40,300 bases of DNA, taken from Ignavibacteria bacterium RIFCSPLOWO2_12_FULL_56_21 (GTDB lineage: Bacteria; Bacteroidota; Ignavibacteria; UBA10030). Below the pieces are notes generated by a model. The model was not told the DNA's origin and did not search any database. It worked only from the letters and a program-made list of their open reading frames with translations. The position numbers were made by a program, and so were the translations under genes. Of the stretch, positions 21,051 to 30,333 are shown piece by piece. The stretch's first letter is position 1; the number at the start of each line of letters is the position of its first letter. The DNA lies in NCBI GenBank assembly GCA_001802945.1, contig MHAK01000129.1:1-40300 (forward strand). Reading direction: 5' to 3'.

Positions 21051-24000
21051 ATGACTTTTTCACTCCGTCATATCACCGTCGAAGCAGCCGTTCGCGAGAT
21101 CGAAATGCGTGTTGTGGGTGTTCGCGCGGTCGGCGAGCGGGTTGAAGCCGCGCGACGCGGACTTCTCGCGCTGGCTGTGTCGGTCGCATTGGTAACGATA
21201 CTCGCGCTCGTTGAAGCGGCGGGAGAACTCTCTTCGACCGCCCGAACTTTCCTGGCGGCGGGGCTTGCGGTGTTTGTCTTTCTTCCCTCCCTCATCTACG
21301 CACTCCTCCCTGTTGGCCGTCTGGCAGGCATTCTTCCAGCGAAAGACCTCTTGCATATCGCTGAAGTCGTGGGGGGATATTTTCCCGCGATTCGAGACCG
21401 TCTCCGTAACGCACTTCAACTGGCGCGATTGACCCCCGAGAAGGATTGGGTGTCCTCTGAACTCGCTGCACATGCCATTCGCGGCGTCGCCGGAGACATT
21501 GCTGCAGTGAATCTGTCCGATGCCGTCGATCGAAAGCCGTTTACAACCGCGCGTACCGTCTTCGTTGCGGCGTGGATTCTGCCACTCCTTGCAATCCTTG
21601 CACTTCCAGGGTCGTTCAGCGGAGGATTATATCGCCTGTGGGAGTACGACCGCGAGTTCACTCCACCACCACGCTACACGTTTCTCGTCTCCCCTGGAAA
21701 TGTGGAAGTGGTGAAAGGAGCGGACGTCATCGTACGCGTCGATGTGCGCGCGCAAGATGGCCGACGCGTCGATGGGGATGTTACCGTTGCGGTGCTCCAT
21801 CGTGCGGAGGGTCAGCAGGATTTTGAACGCACATCCGTATATCACGATTCCACTGGATCGCACACAGCGTCGCTTGCTTCGCTCCGATTCTCGACATCGT
21901 ATTTCGCGACCGCGGACGGAGTGGAGAGCGAACATTTTCTCGTGACCGTTGTCGACCGTCCGGCCGTGAATTCCTTCCGGGTCAAGCTCGAAGCTCCGGC
22001 TTACACGCGTCTTCCTGTGCGCGTGCAAGAGGAGTTCGCGGGGAACGTCTCCGCCCCCGCGGGGACGAAGGTGACTATCACGGGGTCTGCCAGCAAGGAC
22101 CTCAGCTCCGGCGCAATCGTCTTTGGCGATTCAAACCGCACGCTTCTTACCGTCGGCGGCGATCGGTTCAGCGGGTCGTTCCGTCTTTCCGCATCCGGAA
22201 CATACTACGTCCACATAAGCGACGGGGACGGACTGTCGAACGCATCTCCTATCCGGTACGAGCTCACGGTGACGCCCGACCTTCCCCCCATGGTGCGGGT
22301 CGTCGAGCCGGGACGGAACATGGACATTGCCGGCGGCGATCCGATCGGTCTTCTCGTCCAGGCCGCGGACGACTACGGCCTTTCCCTCATGCGACTCGGC
22401 TATCGATTGACACATTCCCGTTACGAGCAGCCGCAGGAAAATTACAGCTATCTGCCGATGCCTTTTGACGCCTCACGAGGCCCCGAGACCGAGGTTTCGT
22501 ATCAGTGGGACCTTGAATCGCTGAGCCTCGTGCCTGAGGACGTCGTCGAATACTTTGTTGAGGTCTCCGACAACAATACTGTGACGGGCCCGTCGACGAC
22601 GCGAAGTCTTTTGTACACGCTCCGTCTCCCCTCGCTCGAAGAAGTCTTCACAGACGTTGAGAAGGGACATGAGCAAAGCCTGGAGCACCTGGACACGGCC
22701 CTCGAGGAAGCAAAGAAATTGAAGGAGGAAGTGGAGCGCATCAGCCAGGATCTGAAGACGAACAAGGAGATCGACTGGCAGAAGCAACTACAGGCGAAGG
22801 ACCTGCAGAAGAAGACCGAGGAAATTCAGAAGAAGCTCGATGCGGCGCAACAGCAGTTGCAGGACATGACACAACAGATGCAACAGCAGCAGGTGCTTTC
22901 GCCGGAGACGATGGAGAAATACCAGGAGTTGCAGGACTTGTTCCAGCAAATCAATTCCGACGAGCTGCAGAAAGCACTCAAGCAGATGCAGCAGGCGATG
23001 CAGAACGTCAACAAGGATCAACTTCGTCAGGCCCTGGAAAAGGCCGAATTCTCCGAAGAACGGTTCCGGCAGGGAATTGAGAGGACGATCAACCTGCTCA
23101 AGCGGATCGAAATCGAGCAGAAGATGGACGAGGTGCGAAAGCGGGCGAACGATCTGGCGGAACGGCAGGAGCAGTTGCGTTCGGACAGCACACGCAGCTC
23201 AACGCCGAACGAAGAGCAGGTGAAGCAACAGCAGGACCTTGCGGCCGAGCAGAAGCGAATGGAGCAGGAATCCGCTGTGTTGCAGAAGAAGATGGAGGAG
23301 TTCTTCACGGAAATGCCGGCGGACAAGCTCGCCGAACTGAACAAGAGCATGGAACAGCAGAAGCTCGACGAAAAGATGCAGGAAGCGGCACGGCACATGG
23401 GCCGGGGGAATCAGCAGCAGGCGCAACAGATGCAGAGGGAGATTGGCAAGGAGCTTCAGCAATTCTCGCAGCAGATGAACGCTCTACAACAGGAACTGCT
23501 GCAGAACCAGGCACAGCAGACCCTGTCGGCGCTGCGGCGAGCGACGAACAACCTCCTGGAGCTTTCCCGCAGGCAGGAAGGTCTGAAGAACGAAGCACAG
23601 TCCACTCCCTCCAATTCCCCGAAGCTGCGGGAGAACGCGCAGAACCAGATGCGCGTCATGCAGGACCTGAGTAATGTCATCGACGGTTTGAGCGAGCTTG
23701 CACAAAAATCGTTTGCGGTCACGCCGGGAATGGGGAAAGAGCTGGGCGAAGCGCTGGGGAGGATGCAGAACGCAATGCGAAATTTGGATGTACGGAGCGG
23801 GTCGATGGCATCGCAGGAGCAGACGGGTGCGATGGCCTCATTGAATCGCGCCGCCCAGCAGGTTCAGGCCGCATTGCAGGCGATGATGCAGCAGGGACAG
23901 GGCAGCCCCGGGGGCATGGGCTTGATGCAACAATTGCAGATGATGGCTGGCCAGCAGGCAGCGCTGAACATGCAGACGCAACAGATTGGAGAGGGTGAAG

Positions 24001-24470
24001 CGATGCGGCGCGCAGCCGAGGCGGCACGTATCGCCCGGGAGCAGGAGGCCGTCCGAAAGTCGGTGGAACAGCTCAACCGGGAGGCACAGGGGAGCGACGA
24101 ACAGCGGCGCGTGTTGGGCGACCTGCAGAAAATCGCCGAGGAAATGCGCGAGGTCGTTCGGAATCTGGAGCAGAACAATGTGAATCCGGAGACGATCCGG
24201 CGGCAAGAGCGAATTCTTTCCCGGTTGCTCGATGCTTCGCGGTCAATGCGGGAGCGGGATTTTGAAAAGAAGCGTCAAGCCCGAACGGGAACGCAGATTA
24301 CGCGGAGAAGTCCCGGCGAGATCGACGCCAACGCGATGGAACGGCGGACGAAGCTGCGTGAGGATCTGATGCGAGCGCTTGAACAGGGATATGCAAAGGA
24401 CTATCAGGACTTGATCAGGAAATACTTTGAAGAACTGGAACGGGTGGAAGGCGAAGAGAGTATGCAGTAG
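21051..24470 (+). CDS. DUF4175-type large membrane protein with Gln-rich coiled coil
   Basis: About 1139 residues (a GTG one codon earlier, at 21048, is also possible). The N-terminal part has two adjacent membrane helices (about 38-60 and 66-90) and a third near 170-190 (FVAAWILPLLAILALPGSF). Residues 200-530 look like periplasmic beta-sandwich repeats (PPRYTFLVSPGNVEVVKGADV, VKLEAPAYTRLPVRV, LPPMVRVVEPGRNMDIAGGD). From about 540 to the end there is a very long charged, Gln- and Met-rich coiled coil, with segments such as QQQLQDMTQQMQQQQ and GQGSPGGMGLMQQLQMM. Function unknown; DUF4175 proteins are typical neighbours of DUF4159. A bidirectional terminator follows. Confidence 0.85.
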   Translation: MTFSLRHITVEAAVREIEMRVVGVRAVGERVEAARRGLLALAVSVALVTILALVEAAGELSSTARTFLAAGLAVFVFLPSLIYALLPVGRLAGILPAKDLLHIAEVVGGYFPAIRDRLRNALQLARLTPEKDWVSSELAAHAIRGVAGDIAAVNLSDAVDRKPFTTARTVFVAAWILPLLAILALPGSFSGGLYRLWEYDREFTPPPRYTFLVSPGNVEVVKGADVIVRVDVRAQDGRRVDGDVTVAVLHRAEGQQDFERTSVYHDSTGSHTASLASLRFSTSYFATADGVESEHFLVTVVDRPAVNSFRVKLEAPAYTRLPVRVQEEFAGNVSAPAGTKVTITGSASKDLSSGAIVFGDSNRTLLTVGGDRFSGSFRLSASGTYYVHISDGDGLSNASPIRYELTVTPDLPPMVRVVEPGRNMDIAGGDPIGLLVQAADDYGLSLMRLGYRLTHSRYEQPQENYSYLPMPFDASRGPETEVSYQWDLESLSLVPEDVVEYFVEVSDNNTVTGPSTTRSLLYTLRLPSLEEVFTDVEKGHEQSLEHLDTALEEAKKLKEEVERISQDLKTNKEIDWQKQLQAKDLQKKTEEIQKKLDAAQQQLQDMTQQMQQQQVLSPETMEKYQELQDLFQQINSDELQKALKQMQQAMQNVNKDQLRQALEKAEFSEERFRQGIERTINLLKRIEIEQKMDEVRKRANDLAERQEQLRSDSTRSSTPNEEQVKQQQDLAAEQKRMEQESAVLQKKMEEFFTEMPADKLAELNKSMEQQKLDEKMQEAARHMGRGNQQQAQQMQREIGKELQQFSQQMNALQQELLQNQAQQTLSALRRATNNLLELSRRQEGLKNEAQSTPSNSPKLRENAQNQMRVMQDLSNVIDGLSELAQKSFAVTPGMGKELGEALGRMQNAMRNLDVRSGSMASQEQTGAMASLNRAAQQVQAALQAMMQQGQGSPGGMGLMQQLQMMAGQQAALNMQTQQIGEGEAMRRAAEAARIAREQEAVRKSVEQLNREAQGSDEQRRVLGDLQKIAEEMREVVRNLEQNNVNPETIRRQERILSRLLDASRSMRERDFEKKRQARTGTQITRRSPGEIDANAMERRTKLREDLMRALEQGYAKDYQDLIRKYFEELERVEGEESMQ

Positions 24471-24536
24471 CTAGGCAGTATGGAGAAAGAGTTGAGGGGC
24501 CGCGTTCCTCACTTCTCCCACTCCTTCCACATAAAC

Positions 24537-24586
24537 ACAAAGGAGACGCGAGAGACCCTGCTTGGGATCTTCCGCGTCCCCTTTGT
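24537..24586. terminator. Bidirectional terminator between DUF4175 and cold-shock genes
   Basis: acaaaggagacgcg (24537-24550) pairs with cgcgtcccctttgt (24573-24586) with one mismatch. It serves converging transcripts. The inner gagaccctgcttgggatctt part can pair further (ccc/ggg). Confidence 0.7.
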
Positions 24587-24607
24587 CGTAATACTTGAGG
24601 GGGATGC

Positions 24608-24811
24608 TTAGACGCGAGAGATGTTCAGTGCTCGCTTGCCTTTTTGTTCGACTTTGATCTCAAATTCGACGCGATCGCCTTCCAGCAGTTCGGCGCGAAA
24701 ACCGGCGTTCTTGACGTTGGAGCGATGAAAGAAGACTTCTTCCCTCTGCTCCGTTGTAATGAACCCAAATCCCTTGTTAGAATTGTAAAACTTCACTGTA
24801 CCTTTTTCCAT
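24608..24811 (-). CDS. Cold-shock domain protein, copy 1
   Basis: A 67-residue protein starting MEKGTVKFYNSNKGFGFIT. The RNP1-like KGFGFIT and RNP2-like EVFFHRS motifs of cold-shock domains are intact, so it should bind single-stranded RNA or DNA as an RNA chaperone. The C-terminus EQKGKRALNISRV is typical length. A good ribosome binding site (aaaggaga) lies 6 bp before the ATG. An upstream in-frame extension to 24895 runs through the preceding gene's terminator and is not used. It lies 122 bp downstream of a second cold-shock gene. Confidence 0.95.
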   Translation of the reverse strand: MEKGTVKFYNSNKGFGFITTEQREEVFFHRSNVKNAGFRAELLEGDRVEFEIKVEQKGKRALNISRV

Positions 24812-24870
24812 TGCATCTCCTTTGCTCGGACCGGAACCGGATGTTGCCGGTCCGCTCTCGTCTCTCCTGG

Positions 24871-24914
24871 GAAAACAAACGGCACCCCGGCCCAACGTTG
24901 TGCGGGGCCGGGGT
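24871..24914 (-). terminator. Terminator of the upstream cold-shock gene
   Basis: On the minus strand accccggccc (24914-24905) pairs with gggccggggt (24893-24884) as a perfect 10-bp stem, followed by gccgtttgttttc. It lies between the two cold-shock genes, so they are likely separate transcripts or read-through is limited. Confidence 0.8.
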
Positions 24915-24933
24915 CATGGAACTGCGTACGGCG

Positions 24934-25134
24934 TCAGATCTTTGTGACGTTGGCGGCCTGAAGACCCTTGGGTCCCTTGACCACCTCAAACTCGACCTTA
25001 TCGCCTTCGTTCAAGGTCTTGTAGCCGTCGCCGACAATGGCCTTGAAGTGCACGAACACGTCTTCGCCGCCTTCGCGCGAAATGAAGCCGAAGCCCTTCG
25101 CGGCGTTGAACCACTTGACGGTTCCTTGTACCAT
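24934..25134 (-). CDS. Cold-shock domain protein, copy 2
   Basis: A 66-residue CspA-type protein: [33 protein letters not shown], with RNP1 KGFGFIS and RNP2 DVFVHF, ending [13 protein letters not shown]. The ribosome binding site aaagga lies 8 bp before the ATG. It is the more canonical of the two copies. An upstream spacer of more than 200 bp without genes allows a long 5' untranslated leader, as is usual for cold-inducible csp mRNAs, but no structure was established. Confidence 0.96.
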   Translation of the reverse strand: MVQGTVKWFNAAKGFGFISREGGEDVFVHFKAIVGDGYKTLNEGDKVEFEVVKGPKGLQAANVTKI

Positions 25135-25691
25135 GGGTGAATCCTTTCGTTGAAGCGTGGAGGATGTTCCCGCAGCGATCTGCGCCCCTCCCAGGCTCGC
25201 TTCAGTGCTAACGAAGCTTCTACCTACGATGGATACCTGGGTGAGGATGCCAACGAAAGGATGAAACTGAGACGTGCTACTGTAGCTACAAGCGGTCAGA
25301 GCGGGGGCCCGGTGACCCAGGCCTTTCTCGGTCAGCCAGCGGGTATGTATTTGAGCAGGTAATATAGGGGGATTGGCGCTGGAAAGCAAGAGGCGAGGGA
25401 CGAGGGGAAAAGCGGGAATGGCGGAATAATGGAATGATGGAATGGTTAAATGGCTTGCGGAGGGCTGAGTTGATTAAATGGTTGGACGGTTAATACAGCG
25501 TAATGCCGCGTTCTGGGATGCGTAATGCGGGATGCGTTATTGGGGAATAGGGAGAAGTGGCGCATTCGCAGGATGGCGCGGAGAGTGCCCGGTTCCGAGT
25601 TCCGGGTGCAGACCAGGAAAGTGCGATCAGCGCCATGCTCTTCGCGCTCTCCATGCTTGACTGATGCGACAATTTTGTCGTATCTTGCCGA
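25135..25691. repeat. 557-bp gene-free spacer with repeat words
   Basis: No gene is supported on either strand; the open frames overlap the csp leader or the radical SAM gene. The part near the csp gene is its presumed leader and promoter region. From 25420 to about 25560 it consists of degenerate words: ggaatgatggaatgg (25431), gttaaatgg/gattaaatggttgg (25445, 25470) and gggatgcgtaatgcgggatg (25514). These resemble in style, not in sequence, the arms of the four-helix-bundle elements. Confidence 0.65.
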
Positions 25692-26759
25692 ATGACAATC
25701 CCGCCGACTGGTCGCAGCACATCGCTCAATCCTGGAAATCGGTTCGAGGCGCTGCACATTGGTCCAGCGCCCGATGATATCGCAGGCTATTTCGAACCTC
25801 CTGACGCCGATCGCCGCGAGCCGACGATCTTCTTTCGCGACCGATCGCTGAGCATACTTTCGAAGAACGACAGCCCCGACCTCGGATTTGCGTACAGCAT
25901 GAATCCATACCGGGGATGCGAACATGGTTGTGTCTACTGCTACGCGCGTCCCAGTCATGAGTATCTCGGGTTTTCTTCGGGCCTGGATTTCGAAACGAAG
26001 ATCCTCGTCAAATATGACGCCCCCGACCTTCTCGCGCAGGCGTTTGACAAAACTTCGTGGCAGCCTCAGGTCGTCGCCCTCTCGGGCAACACAGATTGCT
26101 ATCAACCGGTGGAGCGAACACTAGGGATCACGCGGAAGTGCCTCGAGGTATTCCTCCGATATCGGAATCCCGTCGGCATCATCACGAAGAACGCGTTGAT
26201 CCAGCGTGATATCGACATCTTAAGCCGGTTGTCCGAGCTCAACCTGGTCTTCGTTTCGGTCTCGATCACGACGATACGCCAGGAGCTGGCCAGAAGCATG
26301 GAGCCTCGAACTGCTTCGGTCCGCAAACGATTTGAGACCATCCACCGTTTACATGAAGCGGGCGTTCCAGTGGGAGTGAACATCGCACCCATCATCCCCG
26401 GGCTGAACGACGAGGAGATACCCGCGCTTCTGACCGAGGCCGCCCGCTGCGGAGCGAGTCGCGCAAGCCACACGATGATCCGACTTCCTTACGCTGTCAA
26501 GGACCTGTTCATTGAATGGCTCCAACGGACCCTCCCCGATCGATCCGGAAAGATCGTCGCTCGCATTCGATCCATACGGGGAGGCGGGTTGTCGAGCTCC
26601 GAGTACGGCAAACGGATGACCGGCGAAGGGGAAATTGCCGAAGCGATCTCGCGGTTGTTTCGCATGACTTGCACGCGCCTGGGACTGAACACCTCACGCG
26701 TGGCGCTGGCGACTACGCATTTCCGAAGGCCGGGCCCGGAACAGTTACGCTTTCTCTAA
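25692..26759 (+). CDS. PA0069-family radical SAM protein
   Basis: A 355-residue protein with the radical SAM cluster motif C-x3-C-x2-C (Cys76, Cys80, Cys83 in YRGCEHGCVYCYARPSHEYLG), the arrangement of PA0069/Rv2578c-type and spore-photolyase-like proteins. Further features: NPYRGC before the cluster, LSGNTDCYQPVE, ITKNALIQRDIDIL, VSVSITT and VNIAPIIPGLND. The substrate is unknown. It stands alone between two repeat-bearing spacers; a palindrome follows directly after the stop. Confidence 0.93.
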   Translation: MTIPPTGRSTSLNPGNRFEALHIGPAPDDIAGYFEPPDADRREPTIFFRDRSLSILSKNDSPDLGFAYSMNPYRGCEHGCVYCYARPSHEYLGFSSGLDFETKILVKYDAPDLLAQAFDKTSWQPQVVALSGNTDCYQPVERTLGITRKCLEVFLRYRNPVGIITKNALIQRDIDILSRLSELNLVFVSVSITTIRQELARSMEPRTASVRKRFETIHRLHEAGVPVGVNIAPIIPGLNDEEIPALLTEAARCGASRASHTMIRLPYAVKDLFIEWLQRTLPDRSGKIVARIRSIRGGGLSSSEYGKRMTGEGEIAEAISRLFRMTCTRLGLNTSRVALATTHFRRPGPEQLRFL

Positions 26760-26780
26760 AGCGACATAAAGAGAAAGATT

Positions 26781-26860
26781 ACCGCCAAGATCGCCAAGAA
26801 GTGATGGAAATTGTACCCCTACGTTACATTTTCCTTGGCTGACTTGGCGCTCTTGGCGGT
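26781..26860. repeat. Palindromic repeat after the radical SAM gene
   Basis: accgccaagatcgccaag (26781-26798) pairs with cttggcgctcttggcggt (26843-26860) with one mismatch around a 44-base loop. It belongs in style to the cgcaaag palindromes at 4495 and 12896. The spacer continues to 27046 without a gene; the promoter of the ABC operon is presumably there. Confidence 0.8.
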
Positions 26861-27046
26861 CAATGAACCAAGCTCTCCGATGTTCTCAATCGCTCCGGGA
26901 ACCCCATCTCACTCTCCATCGTCTGTATCTCCGATTTCTTGACTGAATCGTCTTTTTTGAGTAGATTTCAATGCTTTTTCCGCCGCAGTAATCTCAGCAG
27001 ACACCCGCTCCGCGAACCCAAACTTCACAACATGGTATGAGCCGGT

Positions 27047-28006
27047 ATGGCTATTGCTGTCCGTAACCTAACCAAGTTCTACGGTCAGGAGAAGGCCGTA
27101 GACGACATTTCCTTCGATGTTCGAACAGGAGAGATCCTCGGGTTTCTTGGACCGAACGGCGCAGGGAAAACGACGACGATGAAGATCGTCACCTGTTATC
27201 TTCCTCCGAACGCAGGAACTGTGACTGTCGACGATCTCAACATTGCCGATCACTCGCTCGACGTGCGGCGTAAGATCGGCTACCTTGCCGAGCACAATCC
27301 CCTGTATCTCGACATGAATGTGATCGAGTACCTCGCTTACACCGGAAGCCTGCACGGCCTAGAAAACTCCGGATTGCGGGGACGCATCAAGGATATGGTG
27401 GAATTGTGCGGTCTCGGCGACGTTCGCCACAAAGATATTGGCGAATTGTCCAAAGGCTACCGCCAGCGTGTCGGTCTGGCCCAGGCGATGATTCATGACC
27501 CAGACGTGCTCATCCTCGACGAGCCGACAAGCGGTCTCGACCCGAACCAGATCGTGGAGATCCGGTCGCTGATCCGTCACCTGGGTAGGCAAAAGACCGT
27601 CATCTTTTCGACGCACATTCTTTCCGAAGTGCAGGCGACCTGCGACCGGGTGATCATCATTAACGAAGGCCGGATCGTGGCAGACGGTACACCGGAGCAG
27701 TTGCAGAGCGATTTCCGGGGCTCGGAGACGGTAACGGTCGAGCTGAAGGCGAAGACCTCCGACGCCATGCAGGACCTGTTCCCGAAGTTTCGTTCCATCG
27801 AGAACGTGGAAAAGGCCGAATACACGGGCGCGCACGGCGACACCCATGGTTTCACGCTCCACACCGTGAAAGGATCTGATGTTCGTGAACAGATCTTTCG
27901 TCTCGCCGTGGTGCAAGGTTGGACGCTTCTCGAACTTTCCCGCCGCATCACGAGTCTGGAAGAGATCTTCCACAAACTCACCACCATTGACGACCACAAG
28001 AATTGA
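27047..28006 (+). CDS. gldA: ABC transporter ATP-binding protein, GldA type
   Basis: A 319-residue ATPase with Walker A GPNGAGKTT (35-43), Q-loop region YLAEHNPLY, signature LSKGYRQ (134-140), Walker B VLILDEP (154-160) and the switch His in FSTHILSEVQ. After the nucleotide-binding domain there is a DUF4162-like C-terminal part. The order ATPase, ABC-2 permease, GldG-like protein, DUF4340 is conserved in many bacteria and equals the gldA-gldF-gldG arrangement; GldAFG is linked to gliding in Flavobacterium, but in non-gliders the exported substrate is unknown. Confidence 0.9.
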   Translation: MAIAVRNLTKFYGQEKAVDDISFDVRTGEILGFLGPNGAGKTTTMKIVTCYLPPNAGTVTVDDLNIADHSLDVRRKIGYLAEHNPLYLDMNVIEYLAYTGSLHGLENSGLRGRIKDMVELCGLGDVRHKDIGELSKGYRQRVGLAQAMIHDPDVLILDEPTSGLDPNQIVEIRSLIRHLGRQKTVIFSTHILSEVQATCDRVIIINEGRIVADGTPEQLQSDFRGSETVTVELKAKTSDAMQDLFPKFRSIENVEKAEYTGAHGDTHGFTLHTVKGSDVREQIFRLAVVQGWTLLELSRRITSLEEIFHKLTTIDDHKN

Positions 28007-28019
28007 ACCGACACCGACC

Positions 28020-28748
28020 ATGACCCCGATCCAGGTTCCACTTCGCAACACCGGCATCATCTTCCGCAAGGAGTTGCGTTCCTATTTCAATTCTCCCGTG
28101 GCGTACGTCGTGATCGTCGTCTTCCTGGCGATCATCGGCTACTTCCACACGAACAATCTCTTCCTCATGAACATCGCGTCGATGCGGCTGACCTTTGAAT
28201 TCGCGCCGCTGGTCTTCCTGTTCATAATTCCGGCCATCACCATGCGGCTCATCTCCGAAGAACGCAAGAGCGGAACGCTCGAGCTGTTGAGCACGAAGCC
28301 GCTACGCGATGTCGAGGTCGTAGCAGGCAAGTTTCTCGCTGCTTGGGTCCTCGTCGGCATTACGCTGGCACCGACCCTCGTGTATTACGTCACCATCGCA
28401 TTCCTTGGCGACATCGATAACGGTCCCGTCATCGGCGGATATGTGGGCCTGTTCCTCGTGTCCGGCGTGTATGTTTCCGTCGGGTTGCTGGCCTCGAGTT
28501 TGACTGAAAATCAGATCGTCGCCTTCATCTTCGGGTTTCTCCTCTGTTTCGCGTTCTTCATGTTGGACAAAGTGCTCGTCTATGTTCCGTCCTTCATGAC
28601 AAGTGTCGTGGAATATCTCGGTACGGATTTCCATTATCAGAATATTGCCCGCGGGGTGATCGATTCCCGCGACATCGTCTATTTTCTGTCCGTGATCGGC
28701 CTGTCGTTGAGTTTGTCGGTCATTTCCCTCGAACGACGCCAATGGTAG
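28020..28748 (+). CDS. gldF: ABC-2 type permease, GldF type
   Basis: From the ATG at 28020 the protein has 242 residues and six hydrophobic segments (VAYVVIVVFLAIIGYFHTNN, FEFAPLVFLFIIPAITMRLI, FLAAWVLVGITLAPTLVYYV and others). The cytoplasmic ISEERKSGTLELLSTKPL motif is characteristic of ABC-2 permeases. A longer frame opening at 27879 overlaps gldA and is discounted. The start is 13 bp after the gldA stop, and gldG starts 19 bp after its stop, so the three form an operon. Confidence 0.92.
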   Translation: MTPIQVPLRNTGIIFRKELRSYFNSPVAYVVIVVFLAIIGYFHTNNLFLMNIASMRLTFEFAPLVFLFIIPAITMRLISEERKSGTLELLSTKPLRDVEVVAGKFLAAWVLVGITLAPTLVYYVTIAFLGDIDNGPVIGGYVGLFLVSGVYVSVGLLASSLTENQIVAFIFGFLLCFAFFMLDKVLVYVPSFMTSVVEYLGTDFHYQNIARGVIDSRDIVYFLSVIGLSLSLSVISLERRQW

Positions 28749-28767
28749 GCCCGAAGGAAAACGCACT

Positions 28768-30330
28768 ATGAACATGCCCCAAGTATCCGGTAAACGTACT
28801 CAGGCTTTCGTCCGCATGCTTCTGCTTGTCGGAATTCTGGCGTTGTTCAACTTCATTGCCGTCCGATTATTCACGCGTGTCGACTTGACGGCGCAGAATG
28901 TATTCACGCTTTCGAGCGCAAGCAGGCAACTCGTCGAGGCGCTCGACGACCGGGTCACTGTGAAGGCCTATTTCACGGAGGATCTGCCGTCCCCGTACAA
29001 CAATACTCGCCGCGCTGTGCTCGACATTCTGAACGAATATCGCGCGTATGCGGGGGACAACCTGCAGTTCGAATTCATCAACCCGGTCGGCGAAAAGGGG
29101 GAGTCGGATGCACGGCAACAAGGCGTCCCCCCGGTGGAAGTGCAAGTGGTGGAGAAGGACAAGTTTCAGGTGAAGCGGGCGTTCCTTGGACTTGTGTTCC
29201 TGTATGAAGACAAGAAAGAGGCTCTTCCCGTCATTCAAAACCTGGGTTCGCTCGAGTACGACATCAGCGCCGCCATCAAAAGGCTGACGACGCGTGTGAA
29301 GAAGAAGATCGGTTACGCGACCGGTCATCAGGAGACACCGCCGGAGCAGTGGCAGCGGGCGTTCCAGGAATTGAGCACGCAATATGAGCTTGTACCGGTC
29401 GACTTGAGTACCGGAGCGGCGGTGCCGCGCGACATTGCCTCGCTCCTCATCATCGCGCCGGCACAGAGGTATTCCGACTCCGCAAAATACGCGATCGACC
29501 AGTACCTCATGGCGGGCGGCAAGGCTGCGTTCTTGCTGAACAAGATGAACGTTAACCTCAACGCACAGTATCGGATCGCTCAGGCGGTTGATACCGGTCT
29601 CGAAGACATGCTCGAAGCCTACGGCATCAGGGTCAACGCTGATCTTGTCCGGGACCAGCAGTGCGCGAATGTCTCGGTGATGCAGCAACAAGGGCCTTTT
29701 CAGATCCAAAGCCAGATCCCCTTCCCGTATCTTCCGAACGCTTCTTCGTTCAACGAGAACCCGGTTGTCAAGGATCTTTCGAGCCTGATTCTGTACTTCG
29801 CTTCGTCCGTCGATACGAGCATGGCTTCATCGAAGGGCGTACGCGCCGAAGTGCTGGCGAGGACGTCCGACAAGAGCGGCCGCGCGACGGGGTTTGTCAT
29901 GATCGACCCGTACCAACGTTGGCAAGTGAGCGATTGGATGGAACCGCGCATTCCGCTTGCAGCGCTAGTGGAGGGCTCGTTCACGTCGTTCTTTACCGGC
30001 AAGCCGATGACGCCCGCGTTGTCGAAGAGCTCCGACACGCGAATGCTTGTCGTGGGGGACGGGGATTTTATGAAGGATGATTTTGCTCGTGCACAGGGGA
30101 ACATGACGTTCTTCATGAATATCGTCGACTACATGGCGGACGACGCCGGATTGATCACCATCCGGTCAAAAAACATCACGCAGCCTCCGTTGGAACAACT
30201 TGAGGATGGGACGCGACAGCTCGTTAAGTACGCCAACATGCTCGTGCCTCCGTTGCTCGTCGTCGGTTACGGTTTGCTGCGATGGCGCCGCCGCGTAGCC
30301 GTCAAACGAACGCTCGAGGCAGGAGTGTAG
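28768..30330 (+). CDS. gldG: GldG-family auxiliary ABC protein
   Basis: A 520-residue protein with an N-terminal membrane helix (about 14-33), the GldG_N pattern (VDLTAQNVFTLSSASRQLVEALDDRVTVKAYFTEDLPSPYNNTRRAVLDILNEY described by position 36-88), a central Rossmann-like part (LIIAPAQRYSDSAKYAIDQYL, KAAFLLNKMNV) and a C-terminal membrane helix near 495 followed by RWRRR. Family knowledge: it works with the GldA/GldF exporter, exposing its central domain to the periplasm. Confidence 0.92.
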   Translation: MNMPQVSGKRTQAFVRMLLLVGILALFNFIAVRLFTRVDLTAQNVFTLSSASRQLVEALDDRVTVKAYFTEDLPSPYNNTRRAVLDILNEYRAYAGDNLQFEFINPVGEKGESDARQQGVPPVEVQVVEKDKFQVKRAFLGLVFLYEDKKEALPVIQNLGSLEYDISAAIKRLTTRVKKKIGYATGHQETPPEQWQRAFQELSTQYELVPVDLSTGAAVPRDIASLLIIAPAQRYSDSAKYAIDQYLMAGGKAAFLLNKMNVNLNAQYRIAQAVDTGLEDMLEAYGIRVNADLVRDQQCANVSVMQQQGPFQIQSQIPFPYLPNASSFNENPVVKDLSSLILYFASSVDTSMASSKGVRAEVLARTSDKSGRATGFVMIDPYQRWQVSDWMEPRIPLAALVEGSFTSFFTGKPMTPALSKSSDTRMLVVGDGDFMKDDFARAQGNMTFFMNIVDYMADDAGLITIRSKNITQPPLEQLEDGTRQLVKYANMLVPPLLVVGYGLLRWRRRVAVKRTLEAGV

Positions 30331-30333
30331 ACC

